DNA of 54,196 nucleotides from an uncultured Lachnospiraceae bacterium (GTDB taxonomy: Bacteria > Bacillota > Clostridia > Lachnospirales > Lachnospiraceae). Below are positions 15,629 through 24,623 of this stretch, piece by piece. The stretch covers positions 1 to 54,196 of the forward strand of contig CAJTSL010000024.1 of assembly GCA_910578845.1 (NCBI GenBank), given 5' to 3'. The translations under genes and the position numbers were made by a program. The notes beneath the pieces are model-generated. The model did no database searches and was not told the origin of the DNA. It worked only from the letters and a program-made list of their open reading frames with translations. Position 1 is the stretch's first letter; every line of letters starts with the position of its first letter.

Positions 15629-17533
15629 ATGAGGAAAGAGGATAAGGACAGAGACTGTCGCGTTAAGAAAGACAGGGATTTTAAGATTGATAAATATGGC
15701 AATTGGAATGGCAGAAGCAGATGTCGCCTGCGAATGGCAGTTTTCCTGGCAATCTGTATGATGCTCATGGCTGCTTGCGCTAAGTCGGAAAACGGAGGCG
15801 CAGATGGCGCTAGTGATGTAGCAAGCACTACAGAAGATATTGATCATGCAACAAGTCCCACAGAAGATGCCAATCATGCAGCAAGCACCACAGAAGATAG
15901 TGATCGTGCAGCGGATGCCACAGAAGATAGCGGGCATTTGGCAAGTGATGAAGAAGCTGGGACAGGGGAAGCTATACAGGCACGGGAAGATGTGACTGAC
16001 ACGATCCCGTTACAAGTCATAGATGATAATTATCGTACTTATTATGAAGTTTTCGTGTATTCTTTCTATGATAGTGACGGCGATGGAATCGGGGATTTAC
16101 AGGGACTTATTTCTAAGCTGGATTATATCAATGATGGCGATGACATGACAGATACAGATTTGGGATGCAATGGCATCTGGCTGATGCCGGTCCATCCTTC
16201 CCCTACCTATCATAAGTATGATGTCATGGATTATTATGATATTGATCCTGTTTATGGCACTTTGGAAGATTTCCAGGAATTCCTTGCGGCGTGTGAGGAA
16301 AGAGGCATTAAAGTCATCATGGATCTTGTGCTGAATCATTCTTCCTCTAAACATCCATGGTTCATACAGGCTTGTGATTACCTGAAAGGATTAGGGGACG
16401 GAGAGCCGGATGTGTCCGAATGCCCTTATTTTGCATATTATCATTTCTCTAAGGAACAGGGAAAAGGATATTATGCGGTAGAAGGGACCGACTGGTATTA
16501 TGAAGGACAGTTTTGGAGTGAGATGCCGGACCTGAACCTGGACTGCGAAGCGCTCCGGGAAGAAATCGCAGAGATTACGAAATACTGGCTGGATATGGGC
16601 GTCGGCGGCTTCCGCCTGGATGCCGTCAAAGAGTTTTATACAGAAGGGCAACAGGAAAACATTGATTTCCTGCGCTGGCTGACGGATGTAGTGAAGGCGC
16701 AGAAGGAAGATGCTTATTTGGTAGGGGAAGCATGGCTGAACATTAATGAGTATGCCAGATATTATGAGAGTGGCATGGATAGCCTCTTTAACTTCGCATT
16801 TGCAGGGGCGGAAGGCATTATCGCCAAAGTCGTGAACGGTTCTTCCGCGGACAGATACGGCTCCGGTGTCGCCTCTTTAAAGGAGACATTCGGGCAATAT
16901 AATGAGAATTATATAGACGCTCCTTTCTATACGAACCATGATATGGCTAGAAGCGCCGGATATTATGTAGGCGAGAAGGCAATGGAGCGGGTGAAGCTTG
17001 CGGGAGCAATGAACCTTCTGATGGGTGGATCTTCTTTCCTATATTATGGAGAAGAGCTTGGCATGAAAGGCTCCGGGAAAGACGAAAATAAGCGGGCGCC
17101 GATGTATTGGAGCAAAGATACAGAGACGGAAGGCATGTGTGACGGGCCTGCGGACATGGATGACTTTGAGATGAAATATGATAGCTTAGAGGAGCAGGCG
17201 CAGGATGCCTTATCTATTTACCGGTATTATAAGAAAGCCATTAAGATACGCAACCAGAACCCGGAAATCGCCAGAGGGGAGACCGTATATCTGGAAGATG
17301 CTTCTAACGAGAATTTCTGTGTGCTGAAAAAGACATGGGAAGGTTCGGAAATCTTATTGATCTTCCATACCGGGGCGGAAACAGAAGAATTAGATGTAGC
17401 CAACATGACGGTAGGCGGGAAAGAAATCACGGCAGAATGTGTACGCGCCGCATTAGAGAGCGGAGAGGAAGCGATTGTCGTGTCAGATGGCAAAGCGATA
17501 ATGCCTGGATATTCGGTTCTTGTGTTAAAGTAG
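15629..17533 (+). CDS. GH13 alpha-amylase lipoprotein
   Basis: A 634-residue extracellular alpha-glucan hydrolase. A charged 35-residue N tail, a hydrophobic segment and MLMAAC (C50) form a lipoprotein signal. Residues 51-125 are a repetitive acidic linker containing four 10-residue repeats. The GH13 barrel starts near 138 (YYEVFVYSFYDSDGDGIGDL) and has MDLVLNHSS, nucleophile D331 in GGFRLDAVKEF, acid/base E367 in LVGEAWL and D438 in YTNHDMAR. The start is at 15629 behind AGAGAGG. The enzyme is probably tethered to the outer face of the membrane, cutting starch or maltodextrin for the ABC importer just upstream. This is the main reason to consider that importer maltodextrin-specific rather than galactan-specific. 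Confidence 0.95.
   Translation: MRKEDKDRDCRVKKDRDFKIDKYGNWNGRSRCRLRMAVFLAICMMLMAACAKSENGGADGASDVASTTEDIDHATSPTEDANHAASTTEDSDRAADATEDSGHLASDEEAGTGEAIQAREDVTDTIPLQVIDDNYRTYYEVFVYSFYDSDGDGIGDLQGLISKLDYINDGDDMTDTDLGCNGIWLMPVHPSPTYHKYDVMDYYDIDPVYGTLEDFQEFLAACEERGIKVIMDLVLNHSSSKHPWFIQACDYLKGLGDGEPDVSECPYFAYYHFSKEQGKGYYAVEGTDWYYEGQFWSEMPDLNLDCEALREEIAEITKYWLDMGVGGFRLDAVKEFYTEGQQENIDFLRWLTDVVKAQKEDAYLVGEAWLNINEYARYYESGMDSLFNFAFAGAEGIIAKVVNGSSADRYGSGVASLKETFGQYNENYIDAPFYTNHDMARSAGYYVGEKAMERVKLAGAMNLLMGGSSFLYYGEELGMKGSGKDENKRAPMYWSKDTETEGMCDGPADMDDFEMKYDSLEEQAQDALSIYRYYKKAIKIRNQNPEIARGETVYLEDASNENFCVLKKTWEGSEILLIFHTGAETEELDVANMTVGGKEITAECVRAALESGEEAIVVSDGKAIMPGYSVLVLK
15824..15943 (+). repeat. Four 30-bp repeats in the amylase linker
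   Basis: In-frame repeats encode STTEDIDHAT, SPTEDANHAA, STTEDSDRAA and DATEDSGHLA. They form a flexible acidic spacer between the lipid anchor and the catalytic barrel. Such arrays can change copy number. Confidence 0.85.
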
Positions 17534-17607
17534 AATGGGACATGGCCAATACGCATTCAGTGCGCTTAGGAATTTAGAATCACTTGAAATCAAAATATAG
17601 TACAACA

Positions 17608-17640
17608 AAACCCCCCAAAGCGAACTTTGGGGGGTTTCGT
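17608..17640 (+). terminator. Terminator after the amylase
   Basis: Perfect 13-bp stem aaaccccccaaag/ctttggggggttt (17608-17620/17625-17637) with tetraloop cgaa. The trailing bases are cgttgtg, so the U-tract is poor, but the stem is very stable. Confidence 0.8.
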
Positions 17641-18066
17641 TGTGTAAAAGGGGAATTCTTCCGGAATTGCTATTACTGACTTAGCTTCCGTAACTAAGTC
17701 TATCAATACTATATACTGTTTTTCGACATTGGTCTACGAATATATTGCAATATAATAACACTATATTAGCACAATGGTTTGAAAAAGGTAGAAAAATGTC
17801 GAAGAATAACAGTATTATGATAAATGCTAATACTATATTAGCAGTGCAACATATGGCATATTTACGTGCCAATAAGCAATACGTGCGGTTTGGCGTAGTT
17901 TGCGTCGGCGTGTCAATTATGGCAAAGACGCAGCGAGAAAAATAGGATTGAAATTTATTATGTTTTCGTGTAAAGTAATATTAGCATATTTTGGATAAGA
18001 TGCAGAGGAAATCTTATATCTGGGATATGCAAAAATATTTACAAAAAGCGTAAAGGAAGAGTGAGT
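17641..18066. other. Intergenic region with direct repeats, no convincing gene
   Basis: About 425 bp of AT-rich sequence. It holds an inverted repeat gacttag/ctaagtc (17678-17684/17694-17700) and a 16-bp direct repeat taaYactatattagca (17756-17771 and 17829-17844). A short frame from ATG 17796 (49 codons, AAAGG upstream) has low complexity and no recognisable family. The promoter of the MFS gene lies at 17948-17976. Confidence 0.4.
17948..17976 (+). promoter_or_regulatory. Possible promoter of the MFS gene
   Basis: TTGAAA (17948-17953), 17-nt spacer, TAAAGT (17971-17976), about 90 bp upstream of the start codon. Confidence 0.4.
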
Positions 18067-19416
18067 ATGGGAGAAAGTGTAAAGAACACAGGGGGTTGGC
18101 GTACGAACAAATGGATACGTGCGGCGATTCCCGCATTACTGCTTCATTGCAGTATCGGTACAGTTTATTGCTGGTCGATTTTCAGCCAGGAAATTGCCGA
18201 TTATATCGGTTTTTCCAAGGGAGCAACGGAATGGGCATTCAGTTTCGCCATCTTTTTCCTTGGAATGTCAGCAGCATTTTTAGGCAATGTTGTTGAGAAG
18301 GACATCCACAAGTCCTCTTTGATCGCGTCAATTTGTTTTGCAGCCGGTATGGCAGGCACCGGTTTCTTCATCTATTATGGAGGGAAGAACCAGGGGAGCG
18401 CATTGGCGTTGATCGGAATTTACATATGCTATGGCTTTATCATGGGAGTTGGTTTGGGAACCGGCTATTTATCACCCGTAAAGACATTAATGCTTTGGTT
18501 CAAGGATAGGAAGGGCCTTGCGACAGGCCTTGCAGTTGCTGGATTTGGCGCAGCGAAAGCGATTGCCAGCCCGATCATGCAGAGCATGTTAAGCAACCTT
18601 GGTGAAGGCGGCATTTATAAGATGTTCTTAATCTTAGCAGTTGTGTATTTCATCATGATGTTTGTCGGACATCTGCTTCTGAAGAAGCCGGGTGACTGGC
18701 ATGAGCCACAGAGCAAGGATAAGAGCCAGGGCATCATGGCAGTATTGAGGACGAAACCGATCACCAATTATGTTGGCATCTGGTTAATGTTCTACATTAA
18801 TATCACTTGTGGACTTGCATTGATCTCTCAGGAGAAAATGATTGTCAAATGTATCGGCCTGGCAAGTTTTGCGGGCATTATCTCTACCGTATCAGCTATA
18901 TTCAATGCTGGCGGGCGTTTAGGATTTTCTGCATGGGCGGATACGATGAAAGACAGGAATACGATCTATAAGCTGATCTTCATTTTATCTATAGCCTTTA
19001 CGGCAGTGGTCATGCTGACGAGCGGAATCAAGAACGGAGAAGGCAATACGCTCCTGATCATACTGGTATTAGGATTGATCTTCATTGTCAATGCAGGATA
19101 CGGCGGCGGATTCTCCAATGTACCGACATTGCTTTCTGATCATTATGGCATGGGCAATATCAGCGCGATCCATGGAATTACGCTTTCTGCATGGGCGTTT
19201 GCAGGACTGACAGGAAACCAGATGGCTACGTGGATTGTGAATCATTTTGGAGAAGCGCAGGAAATTGAGCATGCGCTCGCAGATGGGACAGTAGAGTATA
19301 TCACGGTCAATCCTACGGGTTATCAATGCGTGCTGTATGCAACAATTGTGTTATATATTATCGCACTGGTCATTTCATTGGTATTAGTAAAGCCTACGGA
19401 TAAGGCGAAAGCATAA
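18067..19416 (+). CDS. MFS transporter, oxalate/formate antiporter family
   Basis: A 449-residue inner-membrane carrier with about 12 membrane spans. The OFA-family signs are the N-terminal IGTVYCWSIFSQ helix and the loop GYLSPVKTLMLWFKDRKGLATGLAVAGFG between TM4 and TM5. Substrates in this family are small carboxylates such as oxalate, formate, lactate or pyruvate; the specific one cannot be read from sequence. The start is at ATG 18067 behind AAGGAAGAG; the GTG at 18061 is possible. A single-gene unit with its own terminator. It may export a fermentation acid (inference). Confidence 0.9.
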   Translation: MGESVKNTGGWRTNKWIRAAIPALLLHCSIGTVYCWSIFSQEIADYIGFSKGATEWAFSFAIFFLGMSAAFLGNVVEKDIHKSSLIASICFAAGMAGTGFFIYYGGKNQGSALALIGIYICYGFIMGVGLGTGYLSPVKTLMLWFKDRKGLATGLAVAGFGAAKAIASPIMQSMLSNLGEGGIYKMFLILAVVYFIMMFVGHLLLKKPGDWHEPQSKDKSQGIMAVLRTKPITNYVGIWLMFYINITCGLALISQEKMIVKCIGLASFAGIISTVSAIFNAGGRLGFSAWADTMKDRNTIYKLIFILSIAFTAVVMLTSGIKNGEGNTLLIILVLGLIFIVNAGYGGGFSNVPTLLSDHYGMGNISAIHGITLSAWAFAGLTGNQMATWIVNHFGEAQEIEHALADGTVEYITVNPTGYQCVLYATIVLYIIALVISLVLVKPTDKAKA

Positions 19417-19432
19417 TTTGCAAGATAGAATT

Positions 19433-19466
19433 AAAGGGCGGAAAACGGGGAGGTTTTCCGCCTTTG
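19433..19466 (+). terminator. Terminator after the MFS gene
   Basis: Stem ggcggaaaac/gttttccgcc (19437-19446/19453-19462), loop ggggag, then TTT. Confidence 0.75.
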
Positions 19467-19511
19467 CTGTTAAGGCATAGTAATTATATAAGGATATGGA
19501 AGGGGAAGAAA

Positions 19512-20900
19512 ATGAAGGATCAGAGATTATGTAAACTAACCGCATTGTTGTTATCCTCGTCGCTGTTACTGTCTATTTGTAGCGGCTGCACGCAGAAGAC
19601 AGGAGCGGAGAAGAAGGCTACAGAGGTAAAACAGGGAGCAGAGGATAAAGCAGGTAACGGAACCGGAAAGGAAGGTGAAAGTGGCGTGACAGATTTGATG
19701 GAAGGGATAGAGGCAGATAGTGGGACTGTCAGTATAGACAATCAGGGTAATGCCGGGGAAAAAGGCGCGGCGTCGGAGGAGTTCCGGGCGGATGCGGCGG
19801 ATTTTGCGATTGCGCTGTTGCGGGAGAGCTTGGAAGAGACGGAGGGAAATATCATGGTATCGCCCGTATCGGTATTGGCGGCGCTTGCCATGACAGCGAA
19901 CGGAGCTGATGGAGAAACCCTCGCACAAATGATCTCCGTGCTTGCTAAAAGCCAGGGACTGGATGGCTTAAACGAGAATCTAAAAGCCTGGATGGACGGA
20001 TTAAACAGCGATGGAAATGCGGGCCTTACTATGGCGAATGCCATTTGGTTTAACGGCGATCAGGATCTGATTACGGTAGAGGAGAGCTTTTTGCAGAAGA
20101 ATAAGGCATATTTTGACGCGGATATTTACCGGACAGTTTTTGATGAGAATGCTGTCAGAGAAATAAACCGTTGGGCACAGGAACAGACTAATGGAGAGAT
20201 TGAGCAGATAATTGAACAGATGCCGGAGGATGCGGTGATGTATTTGCTCAATGCGACTGTCTTTGATGGCGAGTGGGAGATCGTCTATGAGAAAGAGCAG
20301 GTACGCGATGCCGTATTTACGAATGCTTCGGGAGAAGAAGAGACGGTATCTATGATGTATTCGAAAGAGTACCGTTATATAGAGGATGAGAAAGCGGCAG
20401 GATTTGTCAAGCCTTATAAAGAAGGTTATCACTTTGTCGCCATTTTGCCCAATGAGGGCATAAGCCCGGAGGAATATGTACGTTCTTTGGACGGGGAATA
20501 TTTCCTATCCATGATTTCGCAAGCCGGAATGGAAGGGATTGAGGAATTGTGTGTCTGTTTGCCCAAATTTAGAGCAGAGTATGAGGCGGAGCTTAGCGCG
20601 AGCTTGATAACAATGGGCATAGTAGATGCGTTTGACGTGGACAAGGCAGATTTCCATAACCTTGGAAGTACAGGCGCAGGCAGGAATATCCTGATTGACG
20701 CTATTTTCCATAAGACTTATATTGCCGTTGACGAGCTGGGAACAAAAGCCGGCGCCGTCACTGCGGTTGCAATGGCAGCAGGGACGGCATTATGGGAAAC
20801 TACTTACGTCTATCTGGACCGGCCTTTCGTATATGCAATCGTGGAAGAAGAGACGAACATCCCTGTTTTTATCGGGATAGTCAATACAGTGAACGGATAG
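19512..20900 (+). CDS. Serpin lipoprotein (protease inhibitor)
   Basis: A 462-residue serine-protease inhibitor of the serpin fold. A signal peptide with lipobox CSGC (Cys about residue 25) and a charged linker (about 26-95) anchor it to the cell surface. The serpin core has NIMVSPVSVLAALAMTANGA, AMANAIWF-like strands, YLLNATVFDGEW and GFVKPYKEGYHFVAILP. The inhibitory hinge DELGTKAGAVTAVAM starts at residue 407, with small residues as needed for loop insertion. It ends with DRPFVYAIVEEETNIPVFIG. The reactive loop is about three residues longer than in antitrypsin and its nominal P4-P4' is MAAG-TALW, hinting at elastase- or papain-like targets. The start follows GGAAGGGGAAG. Likely protects the cell from host or bacterial proteases. 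Confidence 0.93.
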   Translation: MKDQRLCKLTALLLSSSLLLSICSGCTQKTGAEKKATEVKQGAEDKAGNGTGKEGESGVTDLMEGIEADSGTVSIDNQGNAGEKGAASEEFRADAADFAIALLRESLEETEGNIMVSPVSVLAALAMTANGADGETLAQMISVLAKSQGLDGLNENLKAWMDGLNSDGNAGLTMANAIWFNGDQDLITVEESFLQKNKAYFDADIYRTVFDENAVREINRWAQEQTNGEIEQIIEQMPEDAVMYLLNATVFDGEWEIVYEKEQVRDAVFTNASGEEETVSMMYSKEYRYIEDEKAAGFVKPYKEGYHFVAILPNEGISPEEYVRSLDGEYFLSMISQAGMEGIEELCVCLPKFRAEYEAELSASLITMGIVDAFDVDKADFHNLGSTGAGRNILIDAIFHKTYIAVDELGTKAGAVTAVAMAAGTALWETTYVYLDRPFVYAIVEEETNIPVFIGIVNTVNG

Positions 20901-20929
20901 GATGAGGGAGAAGTACTTAGAGAAAAATA

Positions 20930-20975
20930 CAGGAAGCAGTCAGGGTTTTCATATCCGCTGCTTCCTGTTTCGTTT
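20930..20975 (+). terminator. Terminator after the serpin gene
   Basis: 10-bp stem caggaagcag/ctgcttcctg (20930-20939/20958-20967) followed by tttcgtttt. Confidence 0.75.
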
Positions 20976-21016
20976 TAAATAATGAATAGAAATTGAATAA
21001 GATAATAAAAACTGTT

Positions 21017-23284
21017 TTACATCAACAAAAATTCCCTCTGCGCCGCGATCTCTTTCGGTACTTCCACGCCTGCGTTCTTGAGCTTCTGGAATAGATTATC
21101 CATATGGTGTACTTTCTGGGAAAGCTTGATCTCATAGCGGTCCATTGTTTCTTTGTAGAGCGGGTTTGCTTTCAGCTTGCCCCTGATTTCCCTAGAGAAC
21201 GGACAGTGCGTGAACAGGATGGCGCGCGCGACCTTGTTCAAACGCGGTGAACCGGCGCCTTCATAAATAATCCAGGATTCATAGTCACGGATGAACATTT
21301 CCTTGAAGCTATTCTTCGCTTTCTGCATGCTGAGCTTTACTTTGTCCTTAGCGTCAGCAGACAATTCCCTGTTCTTCTTGTAGAACTGGATATAATCGAA
21401 GTATTCGCTTGTCAGGGACGGCTCCGAAACGTCGTTCCATCTTGCGCCCTGGATACGTTTGCACATTTCCCAACGATATTCTCCGGTCAGTCTGACGAGG
21501 ATATTGTTCAGATCTTCCATCTGGAATAGGGAAAGCATCATACGGGATGGCGTTGTACGTTTACGTCCTTCGATTTCCTGCCACATAACGCCACGGATGC
21601 CGACATTGGGCATGAGGATGACATCAGGAAGGATTTCTACGCCAACTGTTTCTTTGGCAATGCCAATGTCCGGGTTGCTGTACATCGTATCTCTGTAATA
21701 CGCACTGAAATCAGTGTGGCGGATATGCTCGAAGCTTTCTTTGATCTTCTCGGCGGATACGAGAGTATCGGCTAAGTCTTTTAAGACGTTGCTTTCCGAG
21801 AAGACCGGGCAGAAGATACTGATACGCCCGAACGTCATTTTATTAACGGACTGGAACATATTATCCAGCTCGAATGTTACTTGCTGTGTCCTGTCGGTTA
21901 ACATAGGGCCTTCTTCGGCAGCGGTAATTTTACCAGTGACTTTCAGTTCATGCACATAGGCTGCGTAATCGTTGTCAAATTCGTTCCGGCAGGGTGCTTT
22001 CTTGCCCTCATAGACTGCCTTTAGCCATTCATAAGCAGTATAAACGTTGTGGGAAGGATCACTTGGCAGGGAATCTACTATGGAATATAGATAAGCCGCA
22101 TTTTCCAAACCGGCAAGCGTTTCATCCACGTATCCGAAGTTAAAGAACATTTTGACGATTTTCGGGACGTTGGGGTCATTGAGGCTCTTCATGAAAGCAG
22201 CCGTATAAATCTGATAGAAGAGCTTGGTAATGGTCATGCGCAGTTTCCTGGTAGCGTCATCGGTGGCGTTTTTATCCGAGAGTTTGTTATATTTATCAAT
22301 AGCAGCCTGGAAATGGGCGCAAGATTCTTTGTCAAATTCCGAGTATTGTGTAATGATCAGAATGGAATCCGTCAGATTAGGCGCATCGTCGGCGGAGGCT
22401 GCGTTCTGGCCTGTAGGAGAATCTGCAGCCTGGCTTAATGCTTCTAGCTTTTCCTTGTATTCTTTGACGCGGCTCTTATACATTGCTTTGTCAATAGAAT
22501 CCTGGCTCTCTAACTGGATCATCATGGTGCCAAGAGCAGCCGTGATAGAGGTGGAATCCTCGGAATGCGCGCCGATCCGGTATAATGTGCTTGCATATAA
22601 ATCAAAGAAATCCAGTCGGTTCTCGCTCATCAATAAACTGGCGATTCCCGCTTTATAATCATATAGCTCACGACAGACGGATATGATATCATAGACGTCC
22701 TGGCTTGCTTTTAGAAGCATTCCTAATACAAAATCCGCAATCTGCGCTTTTGCCGAGATGCTTTTCATAATCCGCTGTAGCTGCGCATAATATCCATGCA
22801 GCCAGTCGGATACGTCTTCTTCTAAGACCAGTTCCGATACTTCTTCTAAGCCTGGCAGTACTCTGGTCGGAAGGCCGTGTTTGGCGGTGAAGCGGCAATA
22901 TTCGGAATAACTTTTCATCAGATATTGATAGAAGTTGCCACAGTCGAACTTCATCAGCTCATATTGGTCTAAAATCTCCTGGATCTGTCTGAATAAAGAA
23001 GAAACGATCAGATTGGATAAATCAGATTTTGTCTTCAGAAGCTCAGCCAGATGACCGTCCGTACAGGCATAAGAAGCAAGCGTGGTATCTTCTACTGCCT
23101 TGTAGGAAATGAAATAAGAGTCATAAAAAAGCTCACAGACGCCGATGACATCTCCTTTTTGTAAATAAAACTCGCCTCCGGGATAGGAAGCGCGTACCGT
23201 TCCTTTTGCGATGACATGGATAGCAGTGATTGCCTGCTCGCTCTGGATTAGCGGTGTTCCCATTGGAAATTCTTTTACAGCCAT
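21017..23284 (-). CDS. Large cyclic-nucleotide-binding-domain protein, unknown
   Basis: A 755-residue soluble protein. Residues 1-115 form a CRP-type cyclic-nucleotide-binding beta-roll (IHVIAKGTVRASYPGGEFYLQKGDVIGV). No HTH follows. The remaining 640 residues are mainly helical, have no membrane span, and contain a conserved-looking block PDVILMPNVGIRGVMWQEIEGRKR. I recognise no catalytic motif. The start was taken at 23284, where GGGGGAG precedes the ATG. An ATG at 23329 (AAGGA upstream) is an alternative that adds 15 residues; between the two lies the inverted repeat gtctgt-atag-acagac (23303-23318). It is transcribed alone and divergently from the next gene. A nucleotide- or metabolite-gated scaffold is conceivable, but no function should be assigned. 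Confidence 0.85.
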   Translation of the reverse strand: MAVKEFPMGTPLIQSEQAITAIHVIAKGTVRASYPGGEFYLQKGDVIGVCELFYDSYFISYKAVEDTTLASYACTDGHLAELLKTKSDLSNLIVSSLFRQIQEILDQYELMKFDCGNFYQYLMKSYSEYCRFTAKHGLPTRVLPGLEEVSELVLEEDVSDWLHGYYAQLQRIMKSISAKAQIADFVLGMLLKASQDVYDIISVCRELYDYKAGIASLLMSENRLDFFDLYASTLYRIGAHSEDSTSITAALGTMMIQLESQDSIDKAMYKSRVKEYKEKLEALSQAADSPTGQNAASADDAPNLTDSILIITQYSEFDKESCAHFQAAIDKYNKLSDKNATDDATRKLRMTITKLFYQIYTAAFMKSLNDPNVPKIVKMFFNFGYVDETLAGLENAAYLYSIVDSLPSDPSHNVYTAYEWLKAVYEGKKAPCRNEFDNDYAAYVHELKVTGKITAAEEGPMLTDRTQQVTFELDNMFQSVNKMTFGRISIFCPVFSESNVLKDLADTLVSAEKIKESFEHIRHTDFSAYYRDTMYSNPDIGIAKETVGVEILPDVILMPNVGIRGVMWQEIEGRKRTTPSRMMLSLFQMEDLNNILVRLTGEYRWEMCKRIQGARWNDVSEPSLTSEYFDYIQFYKKNRELSADAKDKVKLSMQKAKNSFKEMFIRDYESWIIYEGAGSPRLNKVARAILFTHCPFSREIRGKLKANPLYKETMDRYEIKLSQKVHHMDNLFQKLKNAGVEVPKEIAAQREFLLM

Positions 23285-23488
23285 AGTTGCTACTCCCCCT
23301 TTGTCTGTATAGACAGACTTATTTTCCATTTTTCCTTTTCAATTATTATAAGACGTTTGCGTCATAAAAACAAGTTTGTGCTGTACTTTTAGTAAATATA
23401 TGATAAAATATTTATGACATGTCTGATTTTTTTGATAAAAGTCGTTTGGGGAAAGCAAAACAGTACTGGGGAAAGGTATAGGGAGCGT

Positions 23489-23959
23489 ATGGCAATGCAG
23501 AAAGAAGATGTTGAGTATAGAAGACTGGTGGTGCAGGAATACAAACCGGATGTGGAACGGTTGATCCGGTATCTGCCATGGTTGGAGCAAAAGTCGGGGA
23601 GCAATGTTTCGGAAACGTTTAGCGGATCAGGAATTGCGGAGCATTCCATCACATTTCCTGTTTATGATAGCACACTTCTTAACTTCGTCAAGGAAGTGCA
23701 GAGAACAAAACTGTTAGACAGAAATTATCGTTATATCTATTCCAGATATAGAATACACTCACCCAAAGATGAATTACAGATGATCGCACGTTCGGATATC
23801 ACGCGGATGGACATATTAAAGGGGATTTTGTCCAAATACGTGACAGGTGGCATGACCAAGGGCAGGATGTGGTCGGAAGCGGTAGAAAATGGCGTTTTCT
23901 TAAAAGTAGTGCAGAAGATGAAGGAAAATCTGGAATTTTGGGACAGGCCAATGACATGA
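23489..23959 (+). CDS. Conserved hypothetical protein
   Basis: About 156 residues, soluble, with no signal or membrane segment. Segments such as RYLPWLEQKSG, ITFPVYDSTLLNFVKEVQRT, DRNYRYIYSRYRI and GILSKYVTGGMTKGRMW have the look of a conserved clostridial family of unknown function. AGGGAG lies just upstream; ATG 23489 and ATG 23495 are both possible. The longer frame from 23414 has no ribosome binding site. It is followed 19 bp later by a TetR gene on the same strand and is probably cotranscribed with it. Confidence 0.75.
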   Translation: MAMQKEDVEYRRLVVQEYKPDVERLIRYLPWLEQKSGSNVSETFSGSGIAEHSITFPVYDSTLLNFVKEVQRTKLLDRNYRYIYSRYRIHSPKDELQMIARSDITRMDILKGILSKYVTGGMTKGRMWSEAVENGVFLKVVQKMKENLEFWDRPMT

Positions 23960-23978
23960 GCAGGAATGGGGATTACAT

Positions 23979-24557
23979 ATGGGAGAGAAATCGGTACAAA
24001 AGAAACAATTTATATTGGATACGGCGCGGAAAGTTTTCGTAGAAAAAGGCTATAAAAATGTGACGATGAAGGATATCGTAGAAGCATGTGAGATTAGCCG
24101 TGGCGGCTTGTACCTATATTTTAGCAGTACGGAGGAGCTTTTGCTTGCGGTCCTAGAGCAGGATGCCAATGAGACAGACGATGTCTTTGAGGCGAGCATT
24201 GCCGAAGAAGATTCGGCGGCGGAGATCCTGACATTATTCCTAAAGGAGCAGAAAAAGGAATTGTTGCGAGGGAAGAACAACCTGACGATGGCAGTCTATG
24301 AATATGCGTTTGAGAATAAGAAGAGCCAGATGCTGCGTAAGCAATTCGATGCAGGCGTAAGGGTCATAGAGAAGCTGATCGCATCGGGGATTGCGTCGGG
24401 AGAGTTTTATTGTGAGAACCCGAAAGGAGCCGCCTATAATATCATGTATGTGCTAGAGGGTATGAAAATTAATTCCCAGACAATGGAGATAACAGAGGCC
24501 ATGGTAGACGAGCAGCTTCTCTATATTATGGAGGGGCTTGTCATTGACATAGATTAG
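23979..24557 (+). CDS. TetR/AcrR-family regulator
   Basis: A 192-residue repressor-type protein. The N-terminal helix-turn-helix is typical: ILDTARKVFVEKGYKNVTMKDIVEACEISRGGLYLYFSSTEELL. The C-terminal ligand domain (about 60-192) is helical and unassigned. No efflux or target gene lies beside it except the hypothetical protein upstream, so its target may be remote or autoregulatory. A large palindromic element begins at its stop codon. Confidence 0.92.
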   Translation: MGEKSVQKKQFILDTARKVFVEKGYKNVTMKDIVEACEISRGGLYLYFSSTEELLLAVLEQDANETDDVFEASIAEEDSAAEILTLFLKEQKKELLRGKNNLTMAVYEYAFENKKSQMLRKQFDAGVRVIEKLIASGIASGEFYCENPKGAAYNIMYVLEGMKINSQTMEITEAMVDEQLLYIMEGLVIDID

Positions 24558-24622
24558 CGTGAAAAGTACTTCTAACCGCTCGCAGCAAAGGCTGCTTCGC
24601 GGAGAAGGACTAAGTTTCACGC
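24557..24622. repeat. Long palindromic element after TetR
   Basis: A 66-nt near-perfect hairpin: gcgtgaaa (24557-24564) pairs with tttcacgc (24615-24622). Inside it agtacttct/agaaggact, ccgc/gcgg and gcagc/gctgc stack to a 4-nt loop aaag. A 10-bp direct copy of its left edge, ttagcgtgaa, recurs at 24689-24698. The form suggests a REP/MITE-like intergenic repeat or a structured 3' end. Confidence 0.6.
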
Positions 24623-24623
24623 C

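Noticed and set aside
17745..17945. 66-codon frame in the gap before the MFS gene
   Set aside because: Low complexity, no clear ribosome binding site at the first ATG, no known family; kept only as a remark in the gap entry.
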